Positions 1 to 8,770 are shown, numbered from the stretch's first letter. The stretch: DNA of 64,000 nt from Litoreibacter arenae DSM 19593 (GCF_000442275.2 NZ_KE557314.1:961085-1025084); one strand, 5' to 3'. The notes: generated by a model from the sequence alone, not told the origin. Translations and numbers: made by a program.

Positions 1-139
1 ACGTCGTCGCGTTGGAAATCTGCTGCCAGCAGTAGACGAAAATCGCCGTGCCGATCAGCCACATAGCCCAGTGCATCAGAGACTGCTTGGTGGTGCGGCG
101 GCGCCAGATGGCCGTGCCGTTTTGCTGCTTTACCGGCAT
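1..139 (-). CDS. phnE: Second phosphonate ABC permease, N-terminus only (PhnE2)
   Basis: Only the first 46 codons lie in the window; the gene continues to the left. The start ATG (139-137) overlaps the stop of the preceding permease gene in a TAATG junction, which implies translational coupling. The visible residues form a basic, polar cytoplasmic start (WRRRTTKQS near residues 12-20) running into a hydrophobic segment (MHWAMWLIGTAIFVYCW). This is how PhnE permeases begin. Position as the fourth gene after phnD, phnC and phnE fits the common phnCDEE arrangement, in which two permeases form a heterodimer for phosphonate, phosphite or phosphate-ester import. The assignment rests mainly on context, because the EAA loop is outside the window. 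Confidence 0.8.
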   Translation of the reverse strand, partial: MPVKQQNGTAIWRRRTTKQSLMHWAMWLIGTAIFVYCWQQISNATT

Positions 140-951
140 TACTGGACCCTCGCGCGGACAATGCCGGAGATGTATTCCAGCGCCATGACGATCACGATGA
201 TCAGGATCAGGATTGCTGCGGCGGTGTCGTATTCGTAGCGGTCGAACGCGGTGTTCAGCGTGGCGCCGATCCCGCCAGCGCCGACAAGGCCGAGGATCGC
301 GCTTTCACGGAAGTTGATATCAAGACGGTAGATCGACAAGCCAACCAGACGCGGCATGACCTGTGGCTGCACGCCGTAGTTGATCCATTGCATCCACCGT
401 GCGCCAGAGGCGCGAACCGCCTCTGCCTGCGAGCGGTCCATGCTTTCGATGTCCTCCGCCAGCAGTTTCGACAGGAAACCGATGGTCGCGAAACTCAGCG
501 TCAGGAAGCCCGCCAGTGGGCCGAAGCCGAATATGGCAACCAGCAGGATCGCCACGATGATTTCCTGCAATGCGCGGCTGATGGCGACGATGCCGCGACA
601 GATCATGTAGACGGGCAGGGGGGCGATATTGCGTGCCGCGCCCAGCCCGATCGGGATGGAGATCAGGATGCCCACGACCGAAGCCGCAACGGTCATGATG
701 ATGCTCTCCAGCAGGCCGCTCCAGATGTCCGATGCGCGGGAGACGAAGTCAGGGGTCATGAAGGCCAGCACGAATTGCGCACCTCGATCCAGACCTTCGT
801 AGACACGGGACCAGTTGATCTCGATCGTCATGTAGGCGGCGATCAGATAGGCTATGAAGCCTATTGTCAGACCCCACCGAAGGGCGGGGTTGGTGACGAA
901 GTGCGGCCGTTTCCATTGCTTGCCGAGGACGGCTTCCAGTTCGGTGCTCAT
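139..951 (-). CDS. phnE: Phosphonate ABC transporter permease PhnE
   Basis: A 270-residue inner-membrane permease of the phosphonate/phosphite ABC importer. Hydrophobic segments appear near residues 26-45, 80-105, 120-165 and 243-263. The cytoplasmic EAA loop that docks to the ATPase is at about 170-200 ([20 protein letters not shown] followed by PRL). Length and loop match the PhnE family. The start ATG lies inside the 3' end of phnC (4-base overlap), and the stop overlaps the start of the next permease, so phnC-phnE-phnE are translationally coupled. It should form the membrane channel with the second PhnE, fed by PhnD and driven by PhnC. The true substrate (phosphonate, phosphite or phosphate) cannot be read from sequence. 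Confidence 0.93.
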   Translation of the reverse strand: MSTELEAVLGKQWKRPHFVTNPALRWGLTIGFIAYLIAAYMTIEINWSRVYEGLDRGAQFVLAFMTPDFVSRASDIWSGLLESIIMTVAASVVGILISIPIGLGAARNIAPLPVYMICRGIVAISRALQEIIVAILLVAIFGFGPLAGFLTLSFATIGFLSKLLAEDIESMDRSQAEAVRASGARWMQWINYGVQPQVMPRLVGLSIYRLDINFRESAILGLVGAGGIGATLNTAFDRYEYDTAAAILILIIVIVMALEYISGIVRARVQ

Positions 952-1745
952 TCGGCGGCCTCTATTTCGTTACCGTCGTCGTCCACCTTCTTGATGGTCG
1001 CTTCCCAGTCCTCCTCGCCATAGATCGTGGTCAGGACGTCGGGCGTCAAAGCCTCTGGGGGGCCGTCGAATTCGATGGCACCGAATCGCAGGCCGACGAC
1101 GCGTTGCACGAACATCTGCGCGAGTGCGACATCGTGGATGTTGATGATCGCGGCAAGGCCGCGTTCGGCGCATAGCTCGCAAATCAGGCGCATGATCTGG
1201 CGGCTGGTTTTCGGGTCAAGCGACGCGGTTGGCTCGTCCACCAGCAGAAGTTTGGGATTTTGGATCAACGCGCGGCAGATGCCTACCCGCTGACGTTGAC
1301 CGCCGGATAACTCGTCTGCCCGTTTGTCGGCCATGGCCAGTAGGCCCACGCGGTCAAGCAGCCGGAACGCCTCGTCCACATCCGATTGCGGGTAGCGGCG
1401 GGTCAGGCTGCGCCAGAAGCCGACATAGCCAAGCCTGCCGGACAGCACGTTTTCCATGACGGTCAGACGCTCGACCAAGGCATATTCCTGAAAGATCATG
1501 CCCATCTCACGGCGGGCGCGGCGCAGGCCCGAGGCTTTCAGATGCGTCAGTTCCAGATCGTCGAGCCAGACCTCGCCCGATGTAGGTTCCACAAGGCGGT
1601 TGATGCAGCGGATCAGCGTAGACTTCCCCGCGCCGGAGGGGCCGATCAGGGCCAGAACCTGACCTTCCGGCATTTCAAGGTCGATTGCCTTCAAGGCCTG
1701 ATCGCCCGTGCGATAGGTTTTCACGAGCTTTTTGAGTTTCAGCAT
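948..1745 (-). CDS. phnC: Phosphonate ABC transporter ATP-binding protein PhnC
   Basis: A 265-residue ABC ATPase. Walker A (GPSGAGKST) is at residues 35-43, the signature motif LSGGQRQR near 145-152, and Walker B (LLLVDEP) near 165-171, with an H-loop histidine in the NIHDVALA segment. The sequence closely follows the PhnC subfamily (TIGR02315-like), which energises phosphonate/phosphite import. It sits between phnD (upstream) and phnE (4-base overlap downstream). The 64-base gap to phnD contains a hairpin, described separately, which may set a higher level of binding protein than of ATPase. The C-terminal tail is acidic ([11 protein letters not shown]). Confidence 0.95.
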   Translation of the reverse strand: MLKLKKLVKTYRTGDQALKAIDLEMPEGQVLALIGPSGAGKSTLIRCINRLVEPTSGEVWLDDLELTHLKASGLRRARREMGMIFQEYALVERLTVMENVLSGRLGYVGFWRSLTRRYPQSDVDEAFRLLDRVGLLAMADKRADELSGGQRQRVGICRALIQNPKLLLVDEPTASLDPKTSRQIMRLICELCAERGLAAIINIHDVALAQMFVQRVVGLRFGAIEFDGPPEALTPDVLTTIYGEEDWEATIKKVDDDGNEIEAAE

Positions 1746-1772
1746 GTTCTGCCCCGGTCCCCGAAATTAGGT

Positions 1773-1800
1773 CTGGCGGCACCCGAACGAGCGCCGCCAG
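1773..1800 (-). promoter_or_regulatory. Intercistronic hairpin between phnD and phnC
   Basis: A perfect 8-base inverted repeat (CTGGCGGC, 12-base loop, GCCGCCAG) fills the gap between the phnD stop and the phnC start. No U-run follows on the transcribed (minus) strand, so it is not a convincing terminator. Hairpins after a binding-protein gene commonly protect the upstream message and so raise binding-protein dosage relative to the membrane genes. That role here is inferred. Confidence 0.5.
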
Positions 1801-1809
1801 CTTGTTTAG

Positions 1810-2787
1810 TTATTCGCAGGCGTAGCTTACGCCATTGGCCGCGTCGATTTTGCGGATCACGTCCCAGAACTCCTTGTAGTTCATCTCAAGGAATTGCTCT
1901 TCGCCGGATTTGGAGAACTCCTCCAGCAGTGACGTGCCTTCCCATTCAAAGCTGAAGAACGCGTCTTTGATCTGCTCCTGAAGTTCAGGCTTCAGGTTGT
2001 AGACCGTGCCGAAACCCGTGGTCGGGAAAGTCTGCGATTTGTAAATCGACACAACCTGTTCAGGCTGGATCACGCCGCGGTCGATCATGCGGGACATGAC
2101 CGAGTTGGCGATTGCGCCAGCGGTGTAGTCCTTGTTCGCAACGCCAAGAATGGTGTTGTCGTGCTTGCCGGAAAACGCGGGCTCGAAGTCACGCTCCGCT
2201 TCCAAGCCGTATTCGGATTTCAGGATGGCGGATGGTGCCTTGAAGCCCGAGTTCGACGTGGGCGCGGTAAAGGCAAGCTGCTTGCCCTTGATGTCTTCGA
2301 CCTTCTCGACACCTGAGCCGGGGTAGGTGATGATTTCCATCTCGTAGCCGAAGCCGCCGTCCTTGGACGCCATGATGGTGAACGGACGGAAGCCCGCGCA
2401 GTTCACCGCCAGCGGGTTGGAGCCGGTGTTGAAGCCGGAAATGTGAAGACGTCCCGACCGCATGGCTTCGATTTGTGCGGCGTTGGACTGCACCGGGAAG
2501 AACACGATGTCCTTGCCGGTTTTTTCTTTCAGGTGATCAAGAAAATCGGCCCAGGCCGTCTTGTAGACGGCAGGATCTTCAACCGGCGTATACGCAAAAA
2601 TCAGCGGGTTAGGGTCGAGCAGTTCGGACTCGTCCTCGGGGACATCCGCGATCAGGTCGCCGTCGCGGTCGCAATATCTTGCGTCCAGATCGCCGCGCGG
2701 GCAGTCTTGCGCCCAAGCTCCGGACGCCGCCATCGACATGACGGCTACCGCGCCGGTCGCGGCCAGTATTTTTCTAAGTTCACTCAT
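1810..2787 (-). CDS. phnD: Phosphonate/phosphite periplasmic binding protein PhnD
   Basis: A 325-residue periplasmic binding protein of the PhnD family (PF12974-like) that captures phosphonate, phosphite or phosphate esters for PhnC/PhnE. A signal peptide covers residues 1-26, with likely cleavage AWA|QD. The mature N-terminus is unusual: Cys29 and Cys39 flank an acidic stretch, and DRDGDLIAD (40-48) resembles a calcium-binding DxDxD loop. The family body then follows, with NPLIFAYTPVEDP near 59-71 and SGFNTGSNP, FTAPTSNSGFKAP and TTGFGTVYNL as ligand-pocket-like motifs. The protein ends in YACE. A strong ribosome site (CCTAGGGAGG) lies 5 bases before the ATG. It is the second gene of the operon, 57 bases after the DeoR-type regulator. 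Confidence 0.92.
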   Translation of the reverse strand: MSELRKILAATGAVAVMSMAASGAWAQDCPRGDLDARYCDRDGDLIADVPEDESELLDPNPLIFAYTPVEDPAVYKTAWADFLDHLKEKTGKDIVFFPVQSNAAQIEAMRSGRLHISGFNTGSNPLAVNCAGFRPFTIMASKDGGFGYEMEIITYPGSGVEKVEDIKGKQLAFTAPTSNSGFKAPSAILKSEYGLEAERDFEPAFSGKHDNTILGVANKDYTAGAIANSVMSRMIDRGVIQPEQVVSIYKSQTFPTTGFGTVYNLKPELQEQIKDAFFSFEWEGTSLLEEFSKSGEEQFLEMNYKEFWDVIRKIDAANGVSYACE

Positions 2788-2792
2788 GATTT

Positions 2793-2802
2793 CCTCCCTA
2801 GG
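2793..2802 (-). promoter_or_regulatory. Strong ribosome-binding site of phnD
   Basis: CCTAGGGAGG on the minus strand, just before the phnD ATG. The same ten bases precede the second transporter's binding-protein gene (5501-5510), and a near copy (CCTAGGGGGG, 3655-3646) precedes the DeoR-type regulator. It contains an extended Shine-Dalgarno core (AGGGAGG). Confidence 0.7.
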
Positions 2803-2844
2803 TTTTCATTTCGTTCGCCTTGCTCAGGCGGTAGTTGACAGACT

Positions 2845-3642
2845 CTATTGCGCCACAAGCACCTCGACATTCGAGTGTCTGAGTGATTTTGCAAGACCTT
2901 CATCGGGCGGCCGGTCGCACACGATTGAAGTGATGTCAGACAAATTTCCAATTCGAGCCAAGCCTTTGCGGCCAAATTTCTGGCTATCCGCCAGCAGATG
3001 AGCCACGCCACTCCGACGCACCATCGCGCGCTTTATCGCGGCGAACCCGCGCACGGCTTCAGAGGGGCCATCTTCCGAAAGCCCGGATGCGCCGATCAGG
3101 CATCGGTCCACGGTATGTCGCTCCAGAAACTCGATTGTATCCGTTCCCACGACTGCGGATTCCGAGGGCAGGTAGTCGCCCGGACAGAGAATTACTTTCG
3201 CAGCGTCGCTTTGCCCAAGCGCCATGGCAACGGGGAAGCTGTTTGTGAGAACTGTGCAGGGTGTCCCGTTAAAGGCCAGAAAGCGCGCCATCTGGACCGT
3301 GGTGGATCCGGAGTCGATCATGAGTGTTTCGCCAGCTTGTACCAGATCTGCCGCAGTCCGTCCGATCTGCTCGCGCTCTGCCATCCGCGATACGGCGCGT
3401 TGGTCGAAGCTTGGATAGTGCCCCGACACCAACGCCGATGCGCCGCCATGCGCGCGGTCCAAAAGGCCGTCCGCGCTGAGCTTTTCAAGATCCCGCCTAA
3501 CTGTTTCAGTAGAGACGCGAAATCGCTCAGCCAGCTCGGAAATGCGCACGTGCGGTCTCAGGCGGAGTTCCAGCAGGATATGCTTGCGCCGCTCGTGCTT
3601 GCGCAACTTGGGTCGCGCATCAAGATCAACACCAGCAGCCAT
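2845..3642 (-). CDS. DeoR-family transcriptional regulator
   Basis: A DeoR/GlpR-type repressor of 265 residues, counted from the chosen start. An N-terminal winged helix-turn-helix spans about 13-68 (RISELAERFRVSTETVRRDL, then LDRAHGGA, the classic DeoR wing). It is followed by a sugar-phosphate-isomerase-like sensor domain (DSGSTTVQMARFL, LTNSFPVAMAL, CPGDYLPSESAVVG, CLIGASGLSEDG). DeoR proteins usually sense phosphorylated metabolites. I chose the ATG at 3642 because a GGGGGG ribosome site precedes it; an in-frame ATG at 3675 would add 11 residues. It heads the phnDCEE operon and faces the Na+/Pi transporter gene, so it probably controls one or both. The inducer is unknown. Confidence 0.88.
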   Translation of the reverse strand: MAAGVDLDARPKLRKHERRKHILLELRLRPHVRISELAERFRVSTETVRRDLEKLSADGLLDRAHGGASALVSGHYPSFDQRAVSRMAEREQIGRTAADLVQAGETLMIDSGSTTVQMARFLAFNGTPCTVLTNSFPVAMALGQSDAAKVILCPGDYLPSESAVVGTDTIEFLERHTVDRCLIGASGLSEDGPSEAVRGFAAIKRAMVRRSGVAHLLADSQKFGRKGLARIGNLSDITSIVCDRPPDEGLAKSLRHSNVEVLVAQ

Positions 3643-3697
3643 GCACCCCCCTAGGCTTTGAGCAAGAATCCCCATTCACGGATCAAAACTGTGGGCA

Positions 3698-3736
3698 TTG
3701 CCACCTTTTGGCAAGAAAAAATGTTGCATAAAGCAA
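3698..3736. promoter_or_regulatory. Two TTGC/GCAA inverted repeats (possible DeoR operator)
   Basis: In the 118-base divergent gap between the DeoR-type gene and the transporter gene, two inverted repeats share the half-site TTGC/GCAA. They are TTGCC-N7-GGCAA (3698-3714) and TTGC-N5-GCAA (3724-3736). Paired dyads in a regulator's own divergent promoter are the expected layout for autoregulation. Operator identity is inferred from position only. Confidence 0.4.
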
Positions 3737-3760
3737 AGTTCGGTGTTGGGAATAGTGTCT

Positions 3761-5413
3761 ATGGTCCTGATAATCGGAAATCTTGCAGGCGCGATTGCGC
3801 TGCTGCTCTGGTCTGTGCGCTTGGTGCGCACAGGGATCGAACGCGGGTTCTCGGGCCCGCTGCGCACGGGCGTCAGGCATGCTTCACGGAACCGCGTCAC
3901 AGCCGCGGCGAGCGGGTTCTTCGCCGCGATTGCAATGCAAAGCTCGACAGCGGTCGCAATGCTGGTCGCGGGATTTGTCGCGGCGGGAACGTTGCCGATG
4001 TTCAGTAGCTTGGCGGTCATCCTCGGTGCGGACCTCGGCTCGGCCATTGCTGCACGGATTCTGCTGACGCCAATCTCGGCAATCGTCCCGGCGTTGCTCG
4101 TCGTTGGCGTTGCTCTCTTCCTGAAAGGTCGATCGCGCCGTATCAAGCAGTCCGGGCGAATTCTTATCGGCATTGCGCTGGTTCTTACATCGCTGACCAT
4201 GATCCGCACGGCGACCGCGCCGTTGCAGGATAATGAGGCGACAGAGCTGCTCTTCACCTATCTGGCAAGTGATTTGCTGACATCGTTTGCGATTGGTGCG
4301 ATTCTGGCCTGGGCGACCCATTCCAGCATTGCCACTGTGCTCACCGTCGTCGCGATGGCGTCCGAGGGGCTGCTGCAAGCGCCGGTGGCTGCGGCAATTG
4401 TGTTGGGGGCAAACCTTGGTGGGGCGACCATACCGGTGCTGCTGACGTTATCCGCGGCCTACACGGCGCGTCGCGTCATGCTCGGCAACCTGCTGGTAAG
4501 GGGCGGCGGGGCGGTTTTGGTGCTTTTGGCGTTGATACAATGGCCCGAGCATCTGTCGTTGCTGGGGGCCAGTGCATCGACACAGGCGATCAACCTTCAT
4601 CTGGCTTTCAACGTCATTGTTCTGCTCGTCGGTTTGCCGCTGCTAAAGCCTGCCCTGCATGCCGCTGCGTTGATCTTTCCCAAGACAGTCGCAACCAAGC
4701 CGCGCCGCATCAGCGCGCTCGACAAAACGGCGACGCAACCGGATCGCGCCCTTGCCTGTGCCGCGCGTGAGGTGCTGGAAATGGGCGAGCAGGTCCATGG
4801 GATGCTGATTCCGATCATGGGTCTATTCCGCGACTGGGACGAAAACGTAGCCACCCAGATCCGCATGAGCGAGGATGATGTCGACCGCATGCATTTCGAG
4901 GTGAAGTTGTATGTCGCGCATTTGCAGGAAAGTGCGCTTTCCCCAAGGCAGGCCAGCCGTGCGATGGATATCGTTACGATTTCCAACCATCTTGAAGATG
5001 CTGGCGATCAGATATCGTCTAACCTTGTTGAAATTGCGCAACGGCTTCATGCCGACGGTTTGGCTTTTTCGGAGGAAGGGTGGAGCGACCTGTGCGATTT
5101 CCATGATCAGGTGGTTTCAAACGTCCAGTTGGGGCTGAACGTTCTGATGACTGGGGACGCGGAGGCGGCGATTCAGCTGGTGGAGGAAAAAGACCGGATG
5201 CGCGAGGCGGAGCAGAGGCTTCAGTCCAACCATCTTGACCGATTGCGCGGCGGCAATGCCGCCAGCATCGAGACCAGCAACCTGCATCAGGAAACCATAC
5301 GCGCGCTGAAGCAGGTAAATACTGCGTTTACCTACACCGCCTACCCGATTGCAGAATCGACCGGCGCATTGCTGTCCAGCCGGTTGGCGCAAGGGGAGGG
5401 TGCCGAGTCATGA
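3761..5413 (+). CDS. Na+/phosphate cotransporter family protein (NptA/PNaS type) with PhoU-like tail
   Basis: A membrane protein of about 550 residues of the Na/Pi cotransporter family. Two inverted repeats carry the family's QSSTA-type motif: QSSTAVAMLVAGFVAAGTL in the first repeat and HSSIATVLTVVAM in the second. Hydrophobic segments fill the first ~310 residues. The C-terminal ~230 residues are soluble and helical (EVLEMGEQVHGML, IVTISNHLEDAGDQISSNL), as in PhoU-like domains. I start at the ATG at 3761 (MVLIIGNLAGAIALLLW) because the family begins with this helix and the upstream bases hold the inverted repeats; an in-frame ATG at 3698 is possible. It is divergent from the phn operon. Phosphate is the family substrate, but specificity here is untested. 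Confidence 0.85.
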   Translation: MVLIIGNLAGAIALLLWSVRLVRTGIERGFSGPLRTGVRHASRNRVTAAASGFFAAIAMQSSTAVAMLVAGFVAAGTLPMFSSLAVILGADLGSAIAARILLTPISAIVPALLVVGVALFLKGRSRRIKQSGRILIGIALVLTSLTMIRTATAPLQDNEATELLFTYLASDLLTSFAIGAILAWATHSSIATVLTVVAMASEGLLQAPVAAAIVLGANLGGATIPVLLTLSAAYTARRVMLGNLLVRGGGAVLVLLALIQWPEHLSLLGASASTQAINLHLAFNVIVLLVGLPLLKPALHAAALIFPKTVATKPRRISALDKTATQPDRALACAAREVLEMGEQVHGMLIPIMGLFRDWDENVATQIRMSEDDVDRMHFEVKLYVAHLQESALSPRQASRAMDIVTISNHLEDAGDQISSNLVEIAQRLHADGLAFSEEGWSDLCDFHDQVVSNVQLGLNVLMTGDAEAAIQLVEEKDRMREAEQRLQSNHLDRLRGGNAASIETSNLHQETIRALKQVNTAFTYTAYPIAESTGALLSSRLAQGEGAES

Positions 5414-5500
5414 AATATATTGACGCAGGCATAATACAGGACATGCTGACGACAAGCTGCCGCAAAGGACAGCGCGAGTACGAGTGAAGACCAAGTAAAT

Positions 5501-5510
5501 CCTAGGGAGG
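5501..5510 (+). promoter_or_regulatory. Strong ribosome-binding site of the second binding protein
   Basis: CCTAGGGAGG lies 5 bases before the ATG at 5516 and is identical to the phnD ribosome site on the opposite strand. Confidence 0.7.
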
Positions 5511-5515
5511 AAAAC

Positions 5516-6541
5516 ATGAGAAATATCAAACACCTTGCGATCCCGTCACTGATCGCATTCGCTGCCAGCGTCTCGGCAGCGCAGGCCGACAAGCTGACTT
5601 TTTACTGCTCGGCGCAGGAAGAATGGTGCCAGCTTATGGCCCGCAGCTTCGAAGATGCGAGCGGGATCGACGTAAACATGACCCGCAAATCGTCCGGCGA
5701 AACCTTCGCCCAGATCAAGGCGGAATCGTCCAACCCGAAAGGCGACGTCTGGTGGGGCGGCACCGGTGATCCGCACCTGCAAGCCGCCGAGGAAGACCTG
5801 ACCGAGCCTTACGTATCACCAATGCGCAGCGAGTTGCACGACTGGGCGATCTCACAAGCAGAAAGCGCAGGCGACAAGACGATCGGCATCTATTCGGGCG
5901 CGTTGGGCTATGGCTATAACACCGACCTTTTGGCGGCTAACAACCTGCCGGAGCCTGCTTGTTGGAAAGACCTTTTGAAGCCTGAATACAAAGGGCATGT
6001 GCAGATGGCGAACCCGAACTCGTCGGGCACCGCATACACGACGCTGGCCACGATGGTGCAACTGTTCGGCGAGGACGAAGGCTTTGATTTCATGAAGGGC
6101 CTTCACGCCAATATCAACCAGTACACCAAGTCAGGCTCGGCCCCGATCAAGGCGGCAGGTCGTGGCGAGAACACCATCGGCATCGTGTTCATGCATGACG
6201 CCGTGGCGCAGGCTGTGTCCGGTTTCCCTGTGAAGGTCGTGGCCCCATGCGAAGGCACCGGATACGAGATCGGCTCCATGTCGATCATCAAGGGCGCTCG
6301 CAACATGGAAGAGGCCAAGCAGTTCTACGACTGGGCGCTGTCTGCGGATGCGCAGAACCTTGCACTACAGGTCAAAGCGTTTCAGGTGCCGTCTAACAAG
6401 GGCGCAGAGACGTCTGAGTCAGCCCCCGATATGTCCTTGATCAAACTGATCGACTACGACTTCAAGACTTACGGGTCGTCGGACGAGCGCAAGCGTCTCT
6501 TGCAGAAGTGGGACGAAGAAGTCTCGACTTTGCCACAATAA
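5516..6541 (+). CDS. ABC transporter periplasmic binding protein (Fbp/AEP-type)
   Basis: A 341-residue extracellular solute-binding protein with a signal peptide (cleavage near SAAQA|DK, residue 24). The mature protein starts KLTFYCSAQEEWCQLMARSF and continues with GDVWWGGTGDPHLQAA and IGIYSGALGYGYNTD. This is the family-1/6 binding-protein group (COG1840) used for Fe3+, thiamine or 2-aminoethylphosphonate. Two nearby cysteines (mature residues ~7 and ~14) could pair. It is the first gene of a complete importer with the double permease and ATPase that follow. The neighbouring phnDCEE and phosphate-type transporter favour a phosphonate such as 2-aminoethylphosphonate (AepX-like), but iron remains a real alternative. 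Confidence 0.85.
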   Translation: MRNIKHLAIPSLIAFAASVSAAQADKLTFYCSAQEEWCQLMARSFEDASGIDVNMTRKSSGETFAQIKAESSNPKGDVWWGGTGDPHLQAAEEDLTEPYVSPMRSELHDWAISQAESAGDKTIGIYSGALGYGYNTDLLAANNLPEPACWKDLLKPEYKGHVQMANPNSSGTAYTTLATMVQLFGEDEGFDFMKGLHANINQYTKSGSAPIKAAGRGENTIGIVFMHDAVAQAVSGFPVKVVAPCEGTGYEIGSMSIIKGARNMEEAKQFYDWALSADAQNLALQVKAFQVPSNKGAETSESAPDMSLIKLIDYDFKTYGSSDERKRLLQKWDEEVSTLPQ

Positions 6542-6544
6542 ATC

Positions 6545-8761
6545 TTGCGCAATACCACCAACACCAAAACCTCCCACCCGGCGCTGATCTTCTGGATCAT
6601 CGCCGGGTGGGTCGGGTTCCTTCTTCTGCCTTGGTACGGGGTGGAAGACGGTATCCTGTCGTTCGAGTGGCTGTTCGACGGCTACCCGTTCGACGATGAC
6701 TACGCGCCCGCGGCCTTTCTGATCGGGCAGGGTGAAAAGCTGTGGCTTGCGCCGCTTGTTCTGCCTCTTGCCTTGTCCGTCCTTGCGCTTGGTCGTCCCA
6801 AAAGCGATCCGCTGTTTGCAAAAATCCTGATCCTCTCTGGCGCACTTGGCTTCGGCTGGCTGGTGGCGCAGGGATTTGGCATAGGCATTCGCGGTTTCAA
6901 CTTTGAATGGCTAAAGGCCTTGTTTGGCGAACTCGGCGACCGCCAATTCGGCATGGGGCTGGGCGCGATGGTCGTCGCCACGGCCGTTTTGTTCATCTTC
7001 ACCCAAGGCATAGCGGCGCGTGGCGCAATCAATGGCGACGTGTTCGTCGTCAGCGCCATCGGCGGCGTGATCGTGATCGTCACGACCTTCGTGTTCTTCC
7101 CGATTGCCAAGATGCTCCTTGCCGCCTTCGTCACCGAGGAGGGCGCCTATTCGGTCAGCGTCTTCGCGGCCAAGTTCTTTGATGATCGCCTTTGGGGTCT
7201 TGGCTGCCTCAGCGGTGGGCGTTGCGGTGTGGCTTGGAACTCCCTGTTTCTCGCGGTTCTCGTCGGTGTGTTGACGACCATCCTCGGCCTCGTTTTTGCG
7301 CTCGTCGTGACCCGCTCCGGCTTCCGCTACAAGCGGGCTTTGCGCGCTTTGACGGTGCTGCCGATTATCACGCCGCCTTTCGTAATCGGGCTGGCGCTGA
7401 TCCTGCTTTTCGGGCTGTCGGGCTCGGTCACACAGTTCGTGTCCGAGTTGTTCGGCGTCCAGCCGACGAGGTGGCTTTACGGTCTGCCGGGTATCCTGAT
7501 TGCACAGGTGCTGGCCTTTACGCCCATCGCGTTTCTCGTGCTCATCGGGGTGGTGGAGGGCGTCTCACCGTCCATGGAGGAAGCCGCGCAAACCCTGCGG
7601 GCGAACAAGTGGCAGACCTTCCGCACCGTCTCGCTGCCCTTGATGCGCCCCGGCCTCGCCAACGCGTTTCTTCTGGGCTTCATCGAAAGCATGGCGGATT
7701 TCGGCAATCCGCTGGTGTTGGGCGGCAACTACGATGTGCTGTCGACCGAGATATTCTTTGCCATCGTCGGCGCACAATACGACCAAGGCCGCGCCGCGGT
7801 TTTGGCAATGGTGCTGTTGTTTTTCACGCTATCGGCGTTTTACGCGCAGCGCGCATGGCTGGGTAAGAAGAGCTACACAACCGTTTCCGGCAAGGGCGAC
7901 GCAGGAGTTCACCCTTTGATGCCGAACGGCTTGGCTATACCGGTTTTCGTTATGGCGGGGTTGTGGGGTCTGTTCACAATCGTGGTTTACACGATGATCC
8001 TTTACGGCAGCGTGGTCGAGCTTTGGGGGGTCAACAATACCCTCACTTTCAAGCACTACGTCACCGCCTTCTCGGTGCGGATCGAGGATAGCGGTATCCG
8101 CTGGACCGGCGCTGCATGGGACAGCTTCTGGACCACGATCTACATCGCAGCGGCGGCGGCTCCGTTGACGGCGGTGGTCGGGCTGATCACGGCGTATCTG
8201 CTGACACGGCAAACCTTTGCGGGCAAAAACGCATTCGAGTTCGGCACGATGCTGAGCTTCGCCATCCCAGGAACCGTTATCGGCGTGAGCTACATTCTGG
8301 CCTTCAATGTGCCGCCGATAGAGATCACAGGGACAGGCTTGATCCTGATCATCAGCTTTATCTTCCGAAATATGCCCGTTGGGGTTCGCGCGGGCATCGC
8401 GTCGATGTCGCAGCTCGACAAGTCGCTTGACGAGTCGTCGCTGACCCTTGGCGCGAACAGTTGGCAGACCTTTCGCAAGGTGATCCTGCCTTTGCTTCGC
8501 CCCGCCATATTGGCGGCTCTCGTCTACAGTTTCGTCCGCGCCATGACGGCGATTTCAGCGGTGATCTTTCTGGTCTCGGCGGAATACGATATGGCGACCA
8601 GCTATATTATCGGCCGGGTCGAGAACAACGACTACGGCCTCGCCATCGCCTATTCGACCACGCTGATCTTCGTGATGCTGTCGGTCGTGGGCGTCATGCA
8701 GTTGATCGTCGGGCGCACCGAAATCGGGCGGCGCATGAGCCAGTCGCGCACCAATGTCTGA
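6545..8761 (+). CDS. ABC transporter double permease (fused FbpB-type)
   Basis: A 738-residue inner-membrane protein with two fused permease halves. Each half has its own EAA loop: EEAAQTLRANKWQTFRTVSL near residue 345 and DESSLTLGANSWQTFRKVIL near 630. An extra N-terminal hydrophobic region precedes the first half, giving about 12 or more membrane segments. Fused permeases of this shape serve Fe3+, thiamine and 2-aminoethylphosphonate importers. The start is probably TTG at 6545, only 3 bases after the previous stop and with no clear ribosome site, so translation likely depends on coupling. No ATG precedes the first membrane helix. The ATPase gene follows after 9 bases. Confidence 0.88.
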   Translation: MRNTTNTKTSHPALIFWIIAGWVGFLLLPWYGVEDGILSFEWLFDGYPFDDDYAPAAFLIGQGEKLWLAPLVLPLALSVLALGRPKSDPLFAKILILSGALGFGWLVAQGFGIGIRGFNFEWLKALFGELGDRQFGMGLGAMVVATAVLFIFTQGIAARGAINGDVFVVSAIGGVIVIVTTFVFFPIAKMLLAAFVTEEGAYSVSVFAAKFFDDRLWGLGCLSGGRCGVAWNSLFLAVLVGVLTTILGLVFALVVTRSGFRYKRALRALTVLPIITPPFVIGLALILLFGLSGSVTQFVSELFGVQPTRWLYGLPGILIAQVLAFTPIAFLVLIGVVEGVSPSMEEAAQTLRANKWQTFRTVSLPLMRPGLANAFLLGFIESMADFGNPLVLGGNYDVLSTEIFFAIVGAQYDQGRAAVLAMVLLFFTLSAFYAQRAWLGKKSYTTVSGKGDAGVHPLMPNGLAIPVFVMAGLWGLFTIVVYTMILYGSVVELWGVNNTLTFKHYVTAFSVRIEDSGIRWTGAAWDSFWTTIYIAAAAAPLTAVVGLITAYLLTRQTFAGKNAFEFGTMLSFAIPGTVIGVSYILAFNVPPIEITGTGLILIISFIFRNMPVGVRAGIASMSQLDKSLDESSLTLGANSWQTFRKVILPLLRPAILAALVYSFVRAMTAISAVIFLVSAEYDMATSYIIGRVENNDYGLAIAYSTTLIFVMLSVVGVMQLIVGRTEIGRRMSQSRTNV

Positions 8762-8770
8762 GGGAACACC

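Noticed and set aside
3643-3760. Pho-box search in the divergent phosphorus-locus promoter
   Set aside because: No convincing pair of CTGTCAT-like repeats was found by eye, so PhoB control was not claimed.
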